The position numbers were made by a program, and so were the translations under genes. A stretch of DNA of 64,000 bases from Brachypterus glaber (taxonomy: Eukaryota; Arthropoda; Insecta; Coleoptera; Kateretidae), in NCBI GenBank assembly GCA_958510825.1, contig OY294044.1, positions 38,489,816-38,553,815 on the forward strand, in the 5' to 3' direction. The number at the start of each line of letters is the position of its first letter. Positions within the stretch are counted from its first letter, which is position 1. Below are positions 55,201 to 64,000 of the stretch, in pieces. The notes beneath the pieces are model-generated. The model saw only the letters and a list, made by a program, of their open reading frames with translations, had not been told where the DNA came from and ran no database searches.

Positions 55201-58200
55201 TATTTTTGATGATCTAGACATTTTAAACCACAAAAAAACGACCAACGAAATCAAAGAATGCGTGAGGGATTTAAAGGTATTGGGCAGAAAAGATTTAAAA
55301 TTACTTCTGGCTTGGAGAAAAATCTTACATGAAGAATATGTTAAAAAACATGGTGATGCAAGTGAAGATAAAGAAGAAACAAAGGAAGAAATTGAGGAGC
55401 AAGAAGAAAGTGACCCTGATGAATTGGATGATGTTGACAAACAAATTTCAGATCTACAGGTATGTATTTCCTTGTTGAGTATTATAATAGATCTTAGGAA
55501 GTCCCATTGCAAATTTTTCTTTTTTTCTTGTGTTGAATGATTAATAAACTGTTTAAGTGACTGGTGGCATTATATGGAACTTTCAATTTGTGATTGGTTC
55601 ATATCCTTTTCTTATATTTAGTTATTTTTTTAATAACTTCATCCACCCACTGGTAATGGCAATGTGGAAAGTTTTCATGTGATGTGATTTAAGCATTTTT
55701 TCATTGCTTGATGTTTTACATTTACATTTAAAAGTATACTTTTAAATGTAAATATATTGTGTTTTTTGCTAACTTGCTTGCTTGCTAAAAAAATGTCTGT
55801 GTGTCCAGAAAATATGTGAACAGAATTACTTAAGAATGCTTTTAGTTAAAACAAATTAATTATACAAATTTTTGGGTAAATGGGTAAAAAGTAAAAATTT
55901 ATTATTACTTTCCCCAATGAAAGTACTGCATAAAAAAAATTTAAAGTCTTTTTAAGAATAAAATAGAAAAAAAAACTTAAACTAACATTAATAAAAATAA
56001 AATATGCTCTTATATTAAAACAGCAAATGCATTTAAGTTTTCATTATCCAGAATAAATTAAGTTCTAAAATTTTTCGGGATTTTTTTGTTACCACTTTCG
56101 GGATTTTTCGGCAACACTTTCAGGATTACGAGAACAAACAATTTTTTTAGGTCGGCACTACCGAAATCCCGAAAGTGGTCCCGAAAAAAAAATAGAATTA
56201 ATTTAAGATTAATCATCTTCCGGATATCCCGTAACTTCCGGATTGGAATATCTAGTACTGAAGTATTGATTTGTTAGCCAAAATATTTTTTTGTAGACTG
56301 AAGAGCATAGAGAACTAAAGCGCAAAAAGAAGAAAGCTCAAAAAGAGCGTAAAAAACTCAACGAACGTCTGAACTTAAAAATGGTACTGAAGGATGATGA
56401 GGGTCCCACAATGGTAGGTGAATATATGTTTGAGTTGAAGCAACTGAAGAGTGATACAGAGATGAAACGAGTTATGGATCAAAGGTAACTAAAAATAAAA
56501 ATAAACTGACAATAGTACACGAATTCTCGCAAAAAAGTTTTAAGATTTTGATTATTTAGTTGTTACTATCATACCAGTCTGCATTTTTTTTCATGATTAA
56601 ATAGTAACCCCAAATGTAAATTTTAAGGGGCTTTCGCCAAAATTAAAAAAAGAACCCTTATATTATTTTTCTGGGAAAAAACAGTAATAACATGTTTTTA
56701 TGTATGTAATTTGCCTTAACATACAAAATTTGAGCAAAATCCTTAGTCATTTCTAAAAAAAATCCTATTTTTCGATTTTTGTTTTTGGGGTCACAGAAAA
56801 TGTGACAGTTTGTGACAGGGGGGAGGGGGTCTAGGAAAATGTTATGTAACGGACGTTGATTTGAGCGAATGTTCACCAGAAATTAAAGAAATAGAGAGAT
56901 CTGTAATGACGTTTGTCGACGTGAAAAAACACATGACCAGGGCCGTAGCTATAGGGGGATGGGAGAGCCGGTCATTTTGGAGTGTTACGCCCATGTTAAT
57001 GGTATAGGAAAATAGCATTACGGGGGGGGGGGTCCAAAATGATCAAAATTTGCGTTATGTAATACTTGAATGTTCCCTTACCTAATATATGGACAGCCCC
57101 TTATCAGTAAAAAAAAACCTGAACAATATACTAAAAAACTTAAGTTTAAAGACACTGACGAACGGTCATCGAGAACTCGTTTTTTTAGAATGTACGGACC
57201 TTAAAACTGATAAATACATCAACATCTGGAAAACTTTTTTTTTCGCCATAACAATAGGTATTTTCTTCTCTCCGAGATCGCTCGAAAGTAAAAAATTATG
57301 ATGAAAACCGGTTCCAATGCACAAAAAAATCTCATAAATTTTCGCATTGAAATTCTAGCACCGCATAAAATCTCATAAAATCTTGTGAAAACCTATGAAG
57401 TCTTATGAAATATAATGTAACTTGATAAGGAAGTCTATGAAACCTCATCAAAAATTTACAAATTTAAAAAATAATGTTTCTTATTAGAAAACATGGTTTT
57501 CATTAGCACATACCGGGTGCCACAAAATAGTGGTACACCCCTATAACTTTTTTGTTTATTAACGTATCAGAATGCAATTTGGAGGATATAAATAATTGAA
57601 TAAATTGCATTTTTTGACATTGTAAACAATATTCTGTCACTTCCGGTTTCGCCGGAAACGACCTCAGCTTTTGATTTTTAAATGGAACACCCTGTATATT
57701 TTTACATATTCTGATTCAAAATTGAATTCTGAGTAGGTACAACCATGTATAATTTGTCAATTTTTGACAGAAAATGTCATATTTTAATTAAATTTTAATT
57801 TTAAATCTAGTTAGCTTTGAAATATGCAAAATTATTCTTGGCTTAGTCATTTTCTAAGGAAAAATATGAAACAACCTTTTATTTAATTATTAACCAATTT
57901 GGAGCTCTTTAAAACTAGGAAAATCATTTTTTTCAATAAAACTCATTTTTTTGAAATGGTAAGGTACTGGTACCGTAGTACCATTAAATCACATATTTTT
58001 TTCTTAAAAGATTGATACCCATATCATTGTATTTCAATCAAAATTTTTTGGCAAAAAATTACTATTAAAAATAAATAAAAAAGAAAAATCAACAATAAAA
58101 CAATTTTTTTAGTCAGTTATTGTTTTTGTTTTAAGTGTTATTTTTTAAGTTAAATTTCAAAAAAATATAACATTAAACAAAAACAGGGCATTTATAAAAG

Positions 58201-59194
58201 CAGCATTTTTCTGAGTTTTAATGATATTTATTTATTTTTTGAACATAAAACTTAGTTACCTTAGAATTTCTAATAAAAAACAAAAAACGATCGTTGATAT
58301 GAGTAGTCATTAGGTACTTTAAATAATTAATAATACGATAAATTGTTAAAATTATTAAATACAATTGTGTGTAAGGTACCTAGCTATCAACGATCGTTTT
58401 TTGTTTTTTATTAGAAATTCTAAGTTAACTAACTTTATGTTTTATAATAAATTAAATATTATTAAAATACAATAAAATACTGCTTTTATAAATGCATTGT
58501 TTTTGTTTATTGTTATATTTTTTGAAATTTAACTTAAAAAATATTAACACAGAACAAAAACAATAACTTACTAAACTCTGATGTCACGTTTTTGTGTACA
58601 CGATAACTCAAGAAGAAATAATTCGATCACTTGAAATTTTTAGGAAAAATCAAGTTCTATGAGGGGAAGATCCCTATTGTTCTTAAAAGTAATCCCAACA
58701 AAAACAAAAAGTTATGGGAGTTAAACTTTTAAAAAAATCGAAAAAGCTAAAAGAAAATTCCGATTAACGTAACTTTTTCAGGAAAAATTACTTTTATTAC
58801 AAGGATCAATTTTACCAATTTTGAAAGTAATCCCCCCAAAACAAAATAGTTATGGGGGTTAAACTTTTTAAAAAAATAAAAAGACTATCATTTATAAAAA
58901 TCTTTTTTTTTTCGTTTTTCGCAAAAAGAAAAAAAAAATTGAATTTTTTTTTTATTTTTTTTTTGAAAAAAAAAAAAATTCAAGTATTTGAGTAAATGCA
59001 ATATACCATTTACTGTTAAAGGCCCGATATCGTCGCAGAATCTGATGACGAAGATGCCCCTAAAGAGAAATATTTGAGATATGCTAAAGAGGATCAGCAT
59101 TTAGATAGCTCGGGATTATATTATAAAGATTCAGATTCAGAATTGGAAATGGAAAGCGGCGAAGATGATGTGGATGCAATTAAAGAAGGTCTAG
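51041..59194 (+). CDS. FTSJ3: FTSJ3/Spb1 rRNA 2'-O-methyltransferase, copy B, exons 1-5
   Basis: Five exons can be joined in frame: 51041-51107, 51159-51916, 55199-55459, 56297-56484 and 59022-59194, all with GT-AG introns, about 482 codons. The first 275 residues are the RrmJ-type methyltransferase (tetrad K31, D117, K157, E192). Exons 3-5 give the Spb1-specific middle region (DUF3381-like) with Lys/Glu-rich charged stretches and the conserved [18 protein letters not shown]. Family members have roughly 800 residues, so the Spb1 C-terminal domain must lie beyond 59194, probably outside the window. Introns 2 (3.3 kb) and 4 (2.5 kb) are full of transposons, while intron 1 is 51 bp. The gene is therefore interrupted but not damaged. 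Confidence 0.9.
51975..52100 (-). mobile_element. 3' end of a LINE, antisense
   Basis: AATAATAATAATGTTCTTTATTGG read on the minus strand ends in an AATAAAGAAC-(ATT)n tail, the usual 3' end of insect LINEs with microsatellite tails. The GTCCTTCGGCCATAGGGCTT segment is the nearby 3' UTR. No coding part is left. Confidence 0.45.
52150..52207. repeat. (AT)n microsatellite
   Basis: About 27 AT units after an A-rich tract within FTSJ3 intron 2. Confidence 0.9.
52290..53865 (+). mobile_element. 5'-truncated LINE in FTSJ3 intron 2, intact RT remainder
   Basis: The ORF 52297-53640 (447 codons) is open and holds RT sequence from about residue 30: [40 protein letters not shown] (first Asp), [20 protein letters not shown] and [11 protein letters not shown] (active-site DD), then the C-terminal region ([30 protein letters not shown]). 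The first ~28 codons are probably flanking sequence at the truncation. The endonuclease is missing, so it cannot move by itself. The 3' UTR ends in GGTGAATAAATTATTATTATT. It is in the sense orientation of the host gene. The lack of stops suggests a recent insertion. Confidence 0.85.
53862..54605 (-). pseudogene. LINE RT fragment, antisense in FTSJ3 intron 2
   Basis: The minus strand reads [37 protein letters not shown] (active-site DD) and [15 protein letters not shown], then after a frameshift near 54340 [33 protein letters not shown] and [14 protein letters not shown]; the 3' end is (AAT)n at about 53860. Typical Jockey-group RT and thumb. 5' truncated, so the catalytic first Asp region is absent. 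It meets the preceding LINE tail to tail at the shared ATT microsatellite. Confidence 0.85.
54606..55198. repeat. diverged ~100-bp tandem repeats in intron 2
   Basis: GGTACAATTGACCTGTTTAATA recurs at about 54610, 54828 and 54937; TTTTTCCTGAAAAAATTAAGTTGATCA-like blocks follow each. Four loose units, ending near CTCGCGGCGAGACCTAGCGA. The last 60 bp before 55199 are the normal AT-rich branch/polypyrimidine region of the acceptor. Confidence 0.55.
55199..55459 (+). CDS. FTSJ3: FTSJ3 exon 3
   Basis: Acceptor TTTTCAG, donor CAG/GTATGT, 87 codons, phase 0 at both sides. Reads [40 protein letters not shown] and an acidic tail ([18 protein letters not shown]). The [17 protein letters not shown] segment is characteristic of Spb1/FTSJ3. 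Confidence 0.9.
56072..56195. mobile_element. small inverted-repeat element in intron 3
   Basis: TTCGGGATTTTTTTGTTACC and CACTTTCGGGATTTTTCGG are faced by GAAATCCCGAAAGTGG and TCCCGAAAAAAA. It is a short foldback in the 837-bp intron; the remainder of that intron shows nothing recognisable. Confidence 0.5.
56297..56484 (+). CDS. FTSJ3: FTSJ3 exon 4
   Basis: Acceptor TTTGTAG, donor AAG/GTAACT, 62 codons plus two bases. Begins [20 protein letters not shown], a basic helix, then [20 protein letters not shown] and [12 protein letters not shown]. An internal ATG/GTAGGTG resembles a donor, but the reading continues with family-like sequence beyond it. Confidence 0.88.
56485..56939. other. intron 4, first part
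   Basis: AT-rich with no recognised repeat. A GGGGGGAGGGGG run lies near 56820. Confidence 0.4.
56940..57085. repeat. dispersed repeat R, second copy (inverted)
   Basis: GGAGTGTTACGCCCATGTTA, a run of ten G and GTAATACTTGAATGTTCCCT are the inverted counterpart of 15186-15290. Confidence 0.55.
57495..58104 (-). repeat. dispersed repeat shared with 20590-21130
   Basis: CCGGGTGCCACAAAATAGTG, TTGATTTTTAAATGGAACACC, ATTCAAAATTGAATTCTGAG, TTAGTCATTTTCTAAG and GATTGATACCCATATCATTG match the 20.6-21.1 kb repeat in reverse order on the other strand. The copy lies in intron 4 of FTSJ3. Confidence 0.7.
58105..58575. mobile_element. foldback element, ~200-nt arms, in intron 4
   Basis: AGTCAGTTATTGTTTTTGTT and CTAATAAAAAACAAAAAACG with GATCGTTGAT in the left arm are matched inverted by ATCAACGATCG, TTTTTTGTTTTTTATTAG and ACAAAAACAATAACTTACT in the right arm, around a ~65-nt spacer. 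No ORF. Confidence 0.75.
58576..59021. repeat. repeat shared with 40235-40667, abutting exon 5
   Basis: ACACGATAACTCAAGAAGAA, TTTTTAGGAAAAATCAAGTT and GAGGGGAAGATCCCT match the E-interior repeat in diverged form. The common part ends TACCATTTACTGTTAA (59003-59018), only three bases before exon 5 begins, so the 3' splice site region is repeat-derived or the repeat stopped exactly there. Confidence 0.55.
59022..59194 (+). CDS. FTSJ3: FTSJ3 exon 5
   Basis: Acceptor GTTAAAG, donor CTAG/GTGAGT; 173 bases, completing the Arg codon left from exon 4. Reads [40 protein letters not shown] and [12 protein letters not shown], a conserved Spb1/FTSJ3 block. The polypyrimidine tract is weak next to the acceptor. 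The gene continues downstream, but no further exon was found before 64000. Confidence 0.88.
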
Positions 59195-59261
59195 GTGAGT
59201 AGATTTTAAGTAAAATGAAAATGGTTTGGTTCCACCGCAATTACTTTCTCGCGAAAAGTAC

Positions 59262-60485
59262 CGATAATTTATTTATTTATTTATTCAAATCTATGTAAAT
59301 ACGAAATATTTTTTATCATATCTATTACATTTTTCTAAATAGCTTAATCACTTAAATTACATATTTACATATTGCACCTAGGCGTCGAGCTACGTAGAAG
59401 GTTATATTGTGTTTACATTTATTTTATAAATTTTATATGTTATATATTATAAGACTACTTTTTGTTTTATTTTATGGGATTATGATTGATTCATTTTCTA
59501 AATATTTTATAAATTGAATATAGTTAATAAAAATGAAACTTTTGCATACTTTAATAAATTTTTTTCTGTTGGAGATATTTTTGATTTCTATCAGAAGCAG
59601 ATTGTAAAATTTTGGGCCCAAATACATTATAGACCTTAAATTAGCGGTTCGTTGGATATGAGGTGTTTCGATGTTGAAGTTATTTTTATTTCTAGTTTCA
59701 TGATTATATTGTAGGGGTTGTTTTATATTTTTCTGAATTTTTATGCAAATGGATAAAATATATAATGAGCGTACTTTATTTACTTGGTCTGTGTATAGCT
59801 GCGTCGTTGGGTAGAGTCGTTTTTTTTGTGGATAATTTTTATTTTTTTTTTTTTGAATTACATTTAGTTTGTTTAGCGCGTTACTGTATAATGCCCCCCA
59901 GGATATTATTCCGTTTCGGATTAGGGATTCCACCAGTTTGTATATTAGTATTAACAGTTTTTTGTTTAGTATTTCCCTTAGGGTGGAAAACTTATAAACA
60001 AGGCACCTAATCTTTCCGCTCACGTAATCAATATGTTCTTGCCATTTTAATTTATTATCAATTTTTATACCCAGGTATTTTGTATGAGTTGATTCTAAAA
60101 TTTCAAAGTCATTAATATTAATTTTCTTAAAATTTGGATGATTATGATTGGTAATTGAGAAAGCGATATATGAGTTTTTTTTATATTTAGTGATAATTTT
60201 TGGGTATCTAGCGTCTTTTACCCTTGCCAAACCCTTTTGCAAAGTTTCCCTAGCTTGATCCCATGTATCTCCCTCAAAAATTAAAATTGTGTCGTCTGCG
60301 TATGATATGATGAAACCCCCAATCCCCATTGTTAAAAGAGAGTTTATAAAAATTAAAAAAAGAACTGGCCCAAGAACAGTTCCTTGTGGTCTCCGATTTG
60401 TACTGGGATTCCATCACTCATCTTATTTCTTATCCTAACATATTGCATTCTGTCCTTCAAGTAGTCGCGGAAGACTTCAAGCACG
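59262..60485 (-). pseudogene. 5'-truncated LINE, antisense downstream of FTSJ3 exon 5
   Basis: The minus strand begins with DYLKDRMQYVRIRNKMSDG and PQGTVLGP in one frame (60330-60480), then in another frame 59472-60329 (GGFIISYADDTILIFEGDTW with the active-site DD, KYLGIKIDNKLKWQEHIDYV, YKLVESLIRNGIISWGAL). The 3' UTR ends at an (AAAT)n tail near 59266. One frameshift and 5' truncation. It is in or behind an FTSJ3 intron and probably harmless when spliced out. Confidence 0.85.
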
Positions 60486-60678
60486 ATACCTGTAACTCAA
60501 AGAACTTTTACCTCAAGAAGGAACATGATGAAATCTACCGTATGCTTTGTTTGAAACCTGAACCACTACGGTGAGGGGCTGGTGGGAAGTGACTATTGTT
60601 TACACTTAGTACGCGTAAAGAGAGAGAAAGAATGTGTAAACTCACAGCCTAATTAAATTTAATATAATATATAGTTAC
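60486..60678. other. spacer between LINEs
   Basis: The plus-strand ORF that ends at 60574 (EDFKHDTCNSKNFYLKKEHD, EIYRMLCLKPEPLR) has no family I can name; its first half is antisense LINE. The last 100 bp may be the 5' UTR of the next LINE. Confidence 0.35.
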
Positions 60679-61572
60679 ATGAATGTTAAGATGGCGGCGG
60701 ATGTGCAGTCATGTCTCCGTTGCTCCGATAATTTTATAGTTAATACAAAGTTTATTAAGTGCTATTTATGCAGTATCAAGTGCCATTTAAATTGTGCTCA
60801 AGTTAACGATAAAGTAGCAAAATCTATCAATGATCTAGTGAATTTGTGTTGGTTTTGTGATCAGTGCATAAAAAACGTAAGCATGTTGACAAACTTATCG
60901 GATAGGCTTACTCAGATTGAAGACAAAACCAATTGTGCAATGGAAAATACTACCAAAGTTCTAGATCTCGTGAAAGAAAATATACAACATGATAATAATA
61001 GTCTATGGTCGCAAGTAGTTAAAAATAAGAAAACAAATTCATCGTTAATAATTAAACCGAAAGACAGCAATCAAAATTCGTCAGAAACAAAAAATCATAT
61101 TGAACAAAAAATTAATCCTTGCACGTTATCAGTGTCTGTGGCAAAAATAAAACCGATAAGTCAAGGTAGCGTTGTAATTGAATGTAGCGACGAGAAATCC
61201 ATGAAAAAACTTCAAAACATTGCGGTCAATGAACTATCCAATAATTACAATATCGAAGTACCGAAGTTAGTTCAGCCAAAATTATTAATTGTAGGAGTAC
61301 AGGACCGTCTGATAGAAAATAAGAATAATTTTATAGAAAGTTTAAAAAAACAAAACTGTATGACAGACATAAGCGAAAATTGTATAAAATTTGTACGCAA
61401 ATTTAAACCTAGGAATAAAAATTTATTTAATGTAATTATTGAAGTTTCTACTGAACTGTACAAATACTTTATTAGTAAAACTAAAGCATACATTGGATGG
61501 GAAAGCTACCCTATATACGAGTATGTGAATGTACTACGTTGCTTTAACTGCTGCAGAGTGCACAAACTGTAA
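60679..61572 (+). CDS. LINE ORF1, PHD-finger protein with CCHC end
   Basis: 297 residues in the open frame. The PHD-type finger has C12, C15, C28, C31, H36, C39, C60 and C63, almost the same spacing as the ORF1 at 10004. A short coiled coil (LTNLSDRLTQIEDKTNCAME) and a Ser/Asn/Lys-rich linker follow; residues about 150-280 resemble the RRM-like fold of LINE ORF1s (VVIECSDEKSMKKLQNIAV, LLIVGVQDRLIENKNNFIES). LRCFNCCRVHKL starts a CCHC zinc knuckle, but the frame ends here and the second half (CTNCKFAQAELK) is in another frame, so one indel near 61560 truncates the protein. First Met could be residue 1 or 5. Confidence 0.75.
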   Translation: MNVKMAADVQSCLRCSDNFIVNTKFIKCYLCSIKCHLNCAQVNDKVAKSINDLVNLCWFCDQCIKNVSMLTNLSDRLTQIEDKTNCAMENTTKVLDLVKENIQHDNNSLWSQVVKNKKTNSSLIIKPKDSNQNSSETKNHIEQKINPCTLSVSVAKIKPISQGSVVIECSDEKSMKKLQNIAVNELSNNYNIEVPKLVQPKLLIVGVQDRLIENKNNFIESLKKQNCMTDISENCIKFVRKFKPRNKNLFNVIIEVSTELYKYFISKTKAYIGWESYPIYEYVNVLRCFNCCRVHKL

Positions 61573-61717
61573 ATTTGCCCAAGCAGAACTTAAGCTACCA
61601 AATATCGATTGTGCACATACTGTATTTGATAAGAACTGCATAAGTTATCAAAAAGCAAAAGAAAAAAGTAAATTGAGAATGGAATATGATTTATAGCAAA
61701 GTAAAAATATCCCTACG

Positions 61718-64000
61718 GTGGCTAATGTAAAAAGTAAACCTCTAAAATTAGGATGTATAAATACACGCTCAATTATGTCAAAACTGTCTGACTATAAAGA
61801 CATATTTGAAGAAAAAAACTGTGATATTATAGGAATGTGTGAAACATGGTTAACCCCTGATGTGGACTCAAACTATGTCGCAATTCCAGGTTATAATCTT
61901 GTTCGGAGTGATAGACCTACTCGGGGAGGAAGTGTTGGATTTTATATAAAAAACCATCTAAACTATAAGATACATTTTAAAAATACGATGAATGACTTCG
62001 AGCAATTGTGAATAACAGTGAATTTAAGCGGTGTAAAAGTCGGAATAGGTGTAGTATACAAGCCTGGACAAGGCGTGAAAATGCTAGATAGATTGTGTGC
62101 TGTGGTAGAAGATATTTTTGTACAAGTGGATTACATAATATTAATGGGTGATATCAATATAAATATGTTAGATACGGACCATAATCATACCAAGTATTTT
62201 AACAATTTTACTAATAGCTTTAATTTATCCCAAATTGTTACTGAACCAACCCGTATAACAAGATCCAAAGAATCACTTATAGATGTTATTTGTCTAAGTA
62301 ACGGTTTGAGTTATGAGGATATTGAGACAACGGATTTGCTTAATTTAAGTGATCATAATTTAATAACATGCAAAGTAAATATTTCTTGTCCAACTCCTCA
62401 TAACTCCGATGGCTATTTTAGAAGCTATAAAAATTTTGACTCTGTTAAATTTAATAGCGATGCGTTGGCAGTAGATTGGAATAGTATAAATTCAATCGAA
62501 AATATAAATTATCAGGCATTAGCGTTAAATGAAAGTATAATTAAGCTATTTGACAAGCATGCGCCATTAGTAAAACCAAAATTTAAAGGAGAAATTAAAA
62601 AACCTTACATTACATATAATATACAAGAAATGATTAAAACAAAAAATAAGGCACATAAAAAATATTTGCGTACAAAATCACCAGCAGACAAAAACTTTTA
62701 CCTTGATTTAAAAAATTATATTACTACAGCTATTAAAAGAGAAAAAGTGGCTTATATGAATTACTCTTATGAAAAATCCAAAAATAATCCTAGGGAATTA
62801 TGGGGCAACTTAAAGTCTTGGGGTATATATAATCCCTTTAAAAAAACACTTAATGAGTTACCTCAAGAAATAGATGACTTAAACAAAATAAATAAGTACT
62901 TCATAGAAGCTGCTGGCGACTCCCAAATAGATCAGAACTTGAAGGATCATTTTAATAATAACAGTTTTTTTGATGAACCAATAAAGTTTAATCTCACTAA
63001 AATTTCAGAAAACGACATTACAAAAAATTTGAATGCAGTCAAGTCGAATGCTTATGGTTTGGACAATATTAACGCCAAAATGTTAAACCTTATAATGCCA
63101 TATTGTTTAAATACGGTCAGAGTTATTTTTAATAAATCTATTAAAAGCGGATTAATACCAGAAGTATGGAAAATCGCATGTGTCAAGCCATTGCCAAAAA
63201 TTAATAAACCCAAAGACTTTAAAGATTTACGACCAATAAGTATCACATCAATTTTCTTGAAAATATTAGAAAAAATAATATCTGAAAGACTAAAAAAATA
63301 TTTAGAATCGCATAAAATAATACCTAAAATACAATCTGGTTTTAGAGCCGGTTATAGCACGAACACGGCCCTAACTAAAGTCTTAAATGATATAAGTTCT
63401 TATATTGATGACTCTCTGATAACTTTTTTGGTATTACTGGACCAGACCAAAGCTTTCGACTTGGTAGATTTTGATTTAATGCTCTCAAAACTTAATTATA
63501 TTAATATAAAAGATAATGAGCTTAAATGGTTTGAAAACTATTTAAAATATAGGTCACAAATAGTCAAGTTTAATAATAGGGAATCAAACATTCTTTTCAC
63601 AAAGAGTGGTGTGCCACAAGGGGGTATACTTTCTCCCACATTATTTTCAATATTCCTTATAGATTTGCCTGATGTATTTATTATATGTATAGTTCATATG
63701 TATGCCGACGATATTCAAATATATATTTCTTGTAAAATCTCTAAAGTAAAAGAAACTATTAAAATATTAAATTCAGAATTAGGTAAATTTGCTAGTTGGT
63801 GTACAAGAAATGGGCTAAAAATTAACCCTAACAAATCGGTTGCCATGTGTATCGGAAGTAGAAATTTAGTAAATAAAGTTAATTTAGATGAAATTCAAAT
63901 TTTAATTAATAATTCAGTTATACAATTTGTAAATAATGCAAAAAATCTAGGAGTTTTTGTTAATTCGTATTTAAGTTTTGATTACCATGTAAAACATATT
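61718..64000 (+). pseudogene. LINE ORF2, endonuclease-RT, runs off the window
   Basis: The frame opens after TAG near 61694. Endonuclease motifs: LGCINTRSIMSK, IIGMCETWLTPD (catalytic Glu), GYNLVRSDRPTRGGS, YIILMGDININML and LLNLSDHNLITC. RT motifs: CVKPLPKINKPKDFKDLRPI, LLDQTKAFDLVD (first Asp), SGVPQGGILSPTLFSIFLID and MYADDIQIYIS (active-site DD). A single TGA at 62009-62011 (where Trp is expected) interrupts it; from 62012 the frame is open to the window edge. The start codon is unclear. With one stop in ORF2 and one indel in ORF1 it is nearly intact and thus recent. The clade is not settled; the GGILSP variant differs from the other LINEs here. Confidence 0.88.

Noticed and set aside
60386..60574. 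62-codon plus-strand ORF
   Set aside because: Its first half is antisense to a LINE RT; the remainder has no recognisable domain.

Overview
This is a 64-kb piece of an AT-rich insect nuclear genome. The evidence is: two conserved eukaryotic genes with GT-AG introns, a variety of non-LTR, Ty3/Gypsy and Copia retrotransposons, mariner-like DNA elements and many hairpin (foldback) MITEs. The density of nested repeats suggests a large, repeat-rich genome; a beetle is plausible, but the species cannot be fixed from the window.

Host genes lie only in 42.7-59.2 kb. Two genes stand head to head: a Bax inhibitor-1 (TMBIM6) gene on the minus strand and the 5' half of an FTSJ3/Spb1 pre-rRNA 2'-O-methyltransferase gene on the plus strand, sharing a ~580-bp intergenic promoter. 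The whole block appears twice (37.5-44.9 kb and 45.1-51.9 kb), almost identical and separated by exactly 200 Ns. The second copy of FTSJ3 continues through three more exons (55.2, 56.3 and 59.0 kb) across introns packed with transposons. Retained haplotypes (a false duplication) are more likely than a real tandem duplication.

The rest is mobile DNA. 1-3.2 kb: small MITEs, a tRNA-derived SINE and the left part of a hairpin MITE called M1 here. 3.2-19.5 kb: a composite insertion that splits this M1. It has a hammerhead-ribozyme repeat near each end, a ~340-bp satellite-like repeat (X) in opposite orientations towards each end, and in the middle an internally deleted Copia, a decayed Gypsy, a LINE with a PHD-finger ORF1 and a 145-bp tandem array. 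19.6-24.4 kb: LINE fragments, a repeat with ends related to GGACAAAA and a GC-rich block. 24.4-34.9 kb: M1 copies and an 8.3-kb nested foldback element holding further MITEs, perfect palindromes and two tandem arrays. 34.9-36.7 kb: a mariner-like element with a broken transposase. 36.8-41.3 kb: a non-autonomous element with terminal inverted repeats and GATTGT minisatellites. 52-64 kb: four LINE copies in or beyond the FTSJ3 introns, the last running off the window edge.

The most interesting object is the pair of type I hammerhead ribozymes at 3322-3396 and 19399-19472. Every core residue is present, helix I is split by an internal loop as in natural active hammerheads, and the two copies sit near the two ends of the insertion that splits M1.
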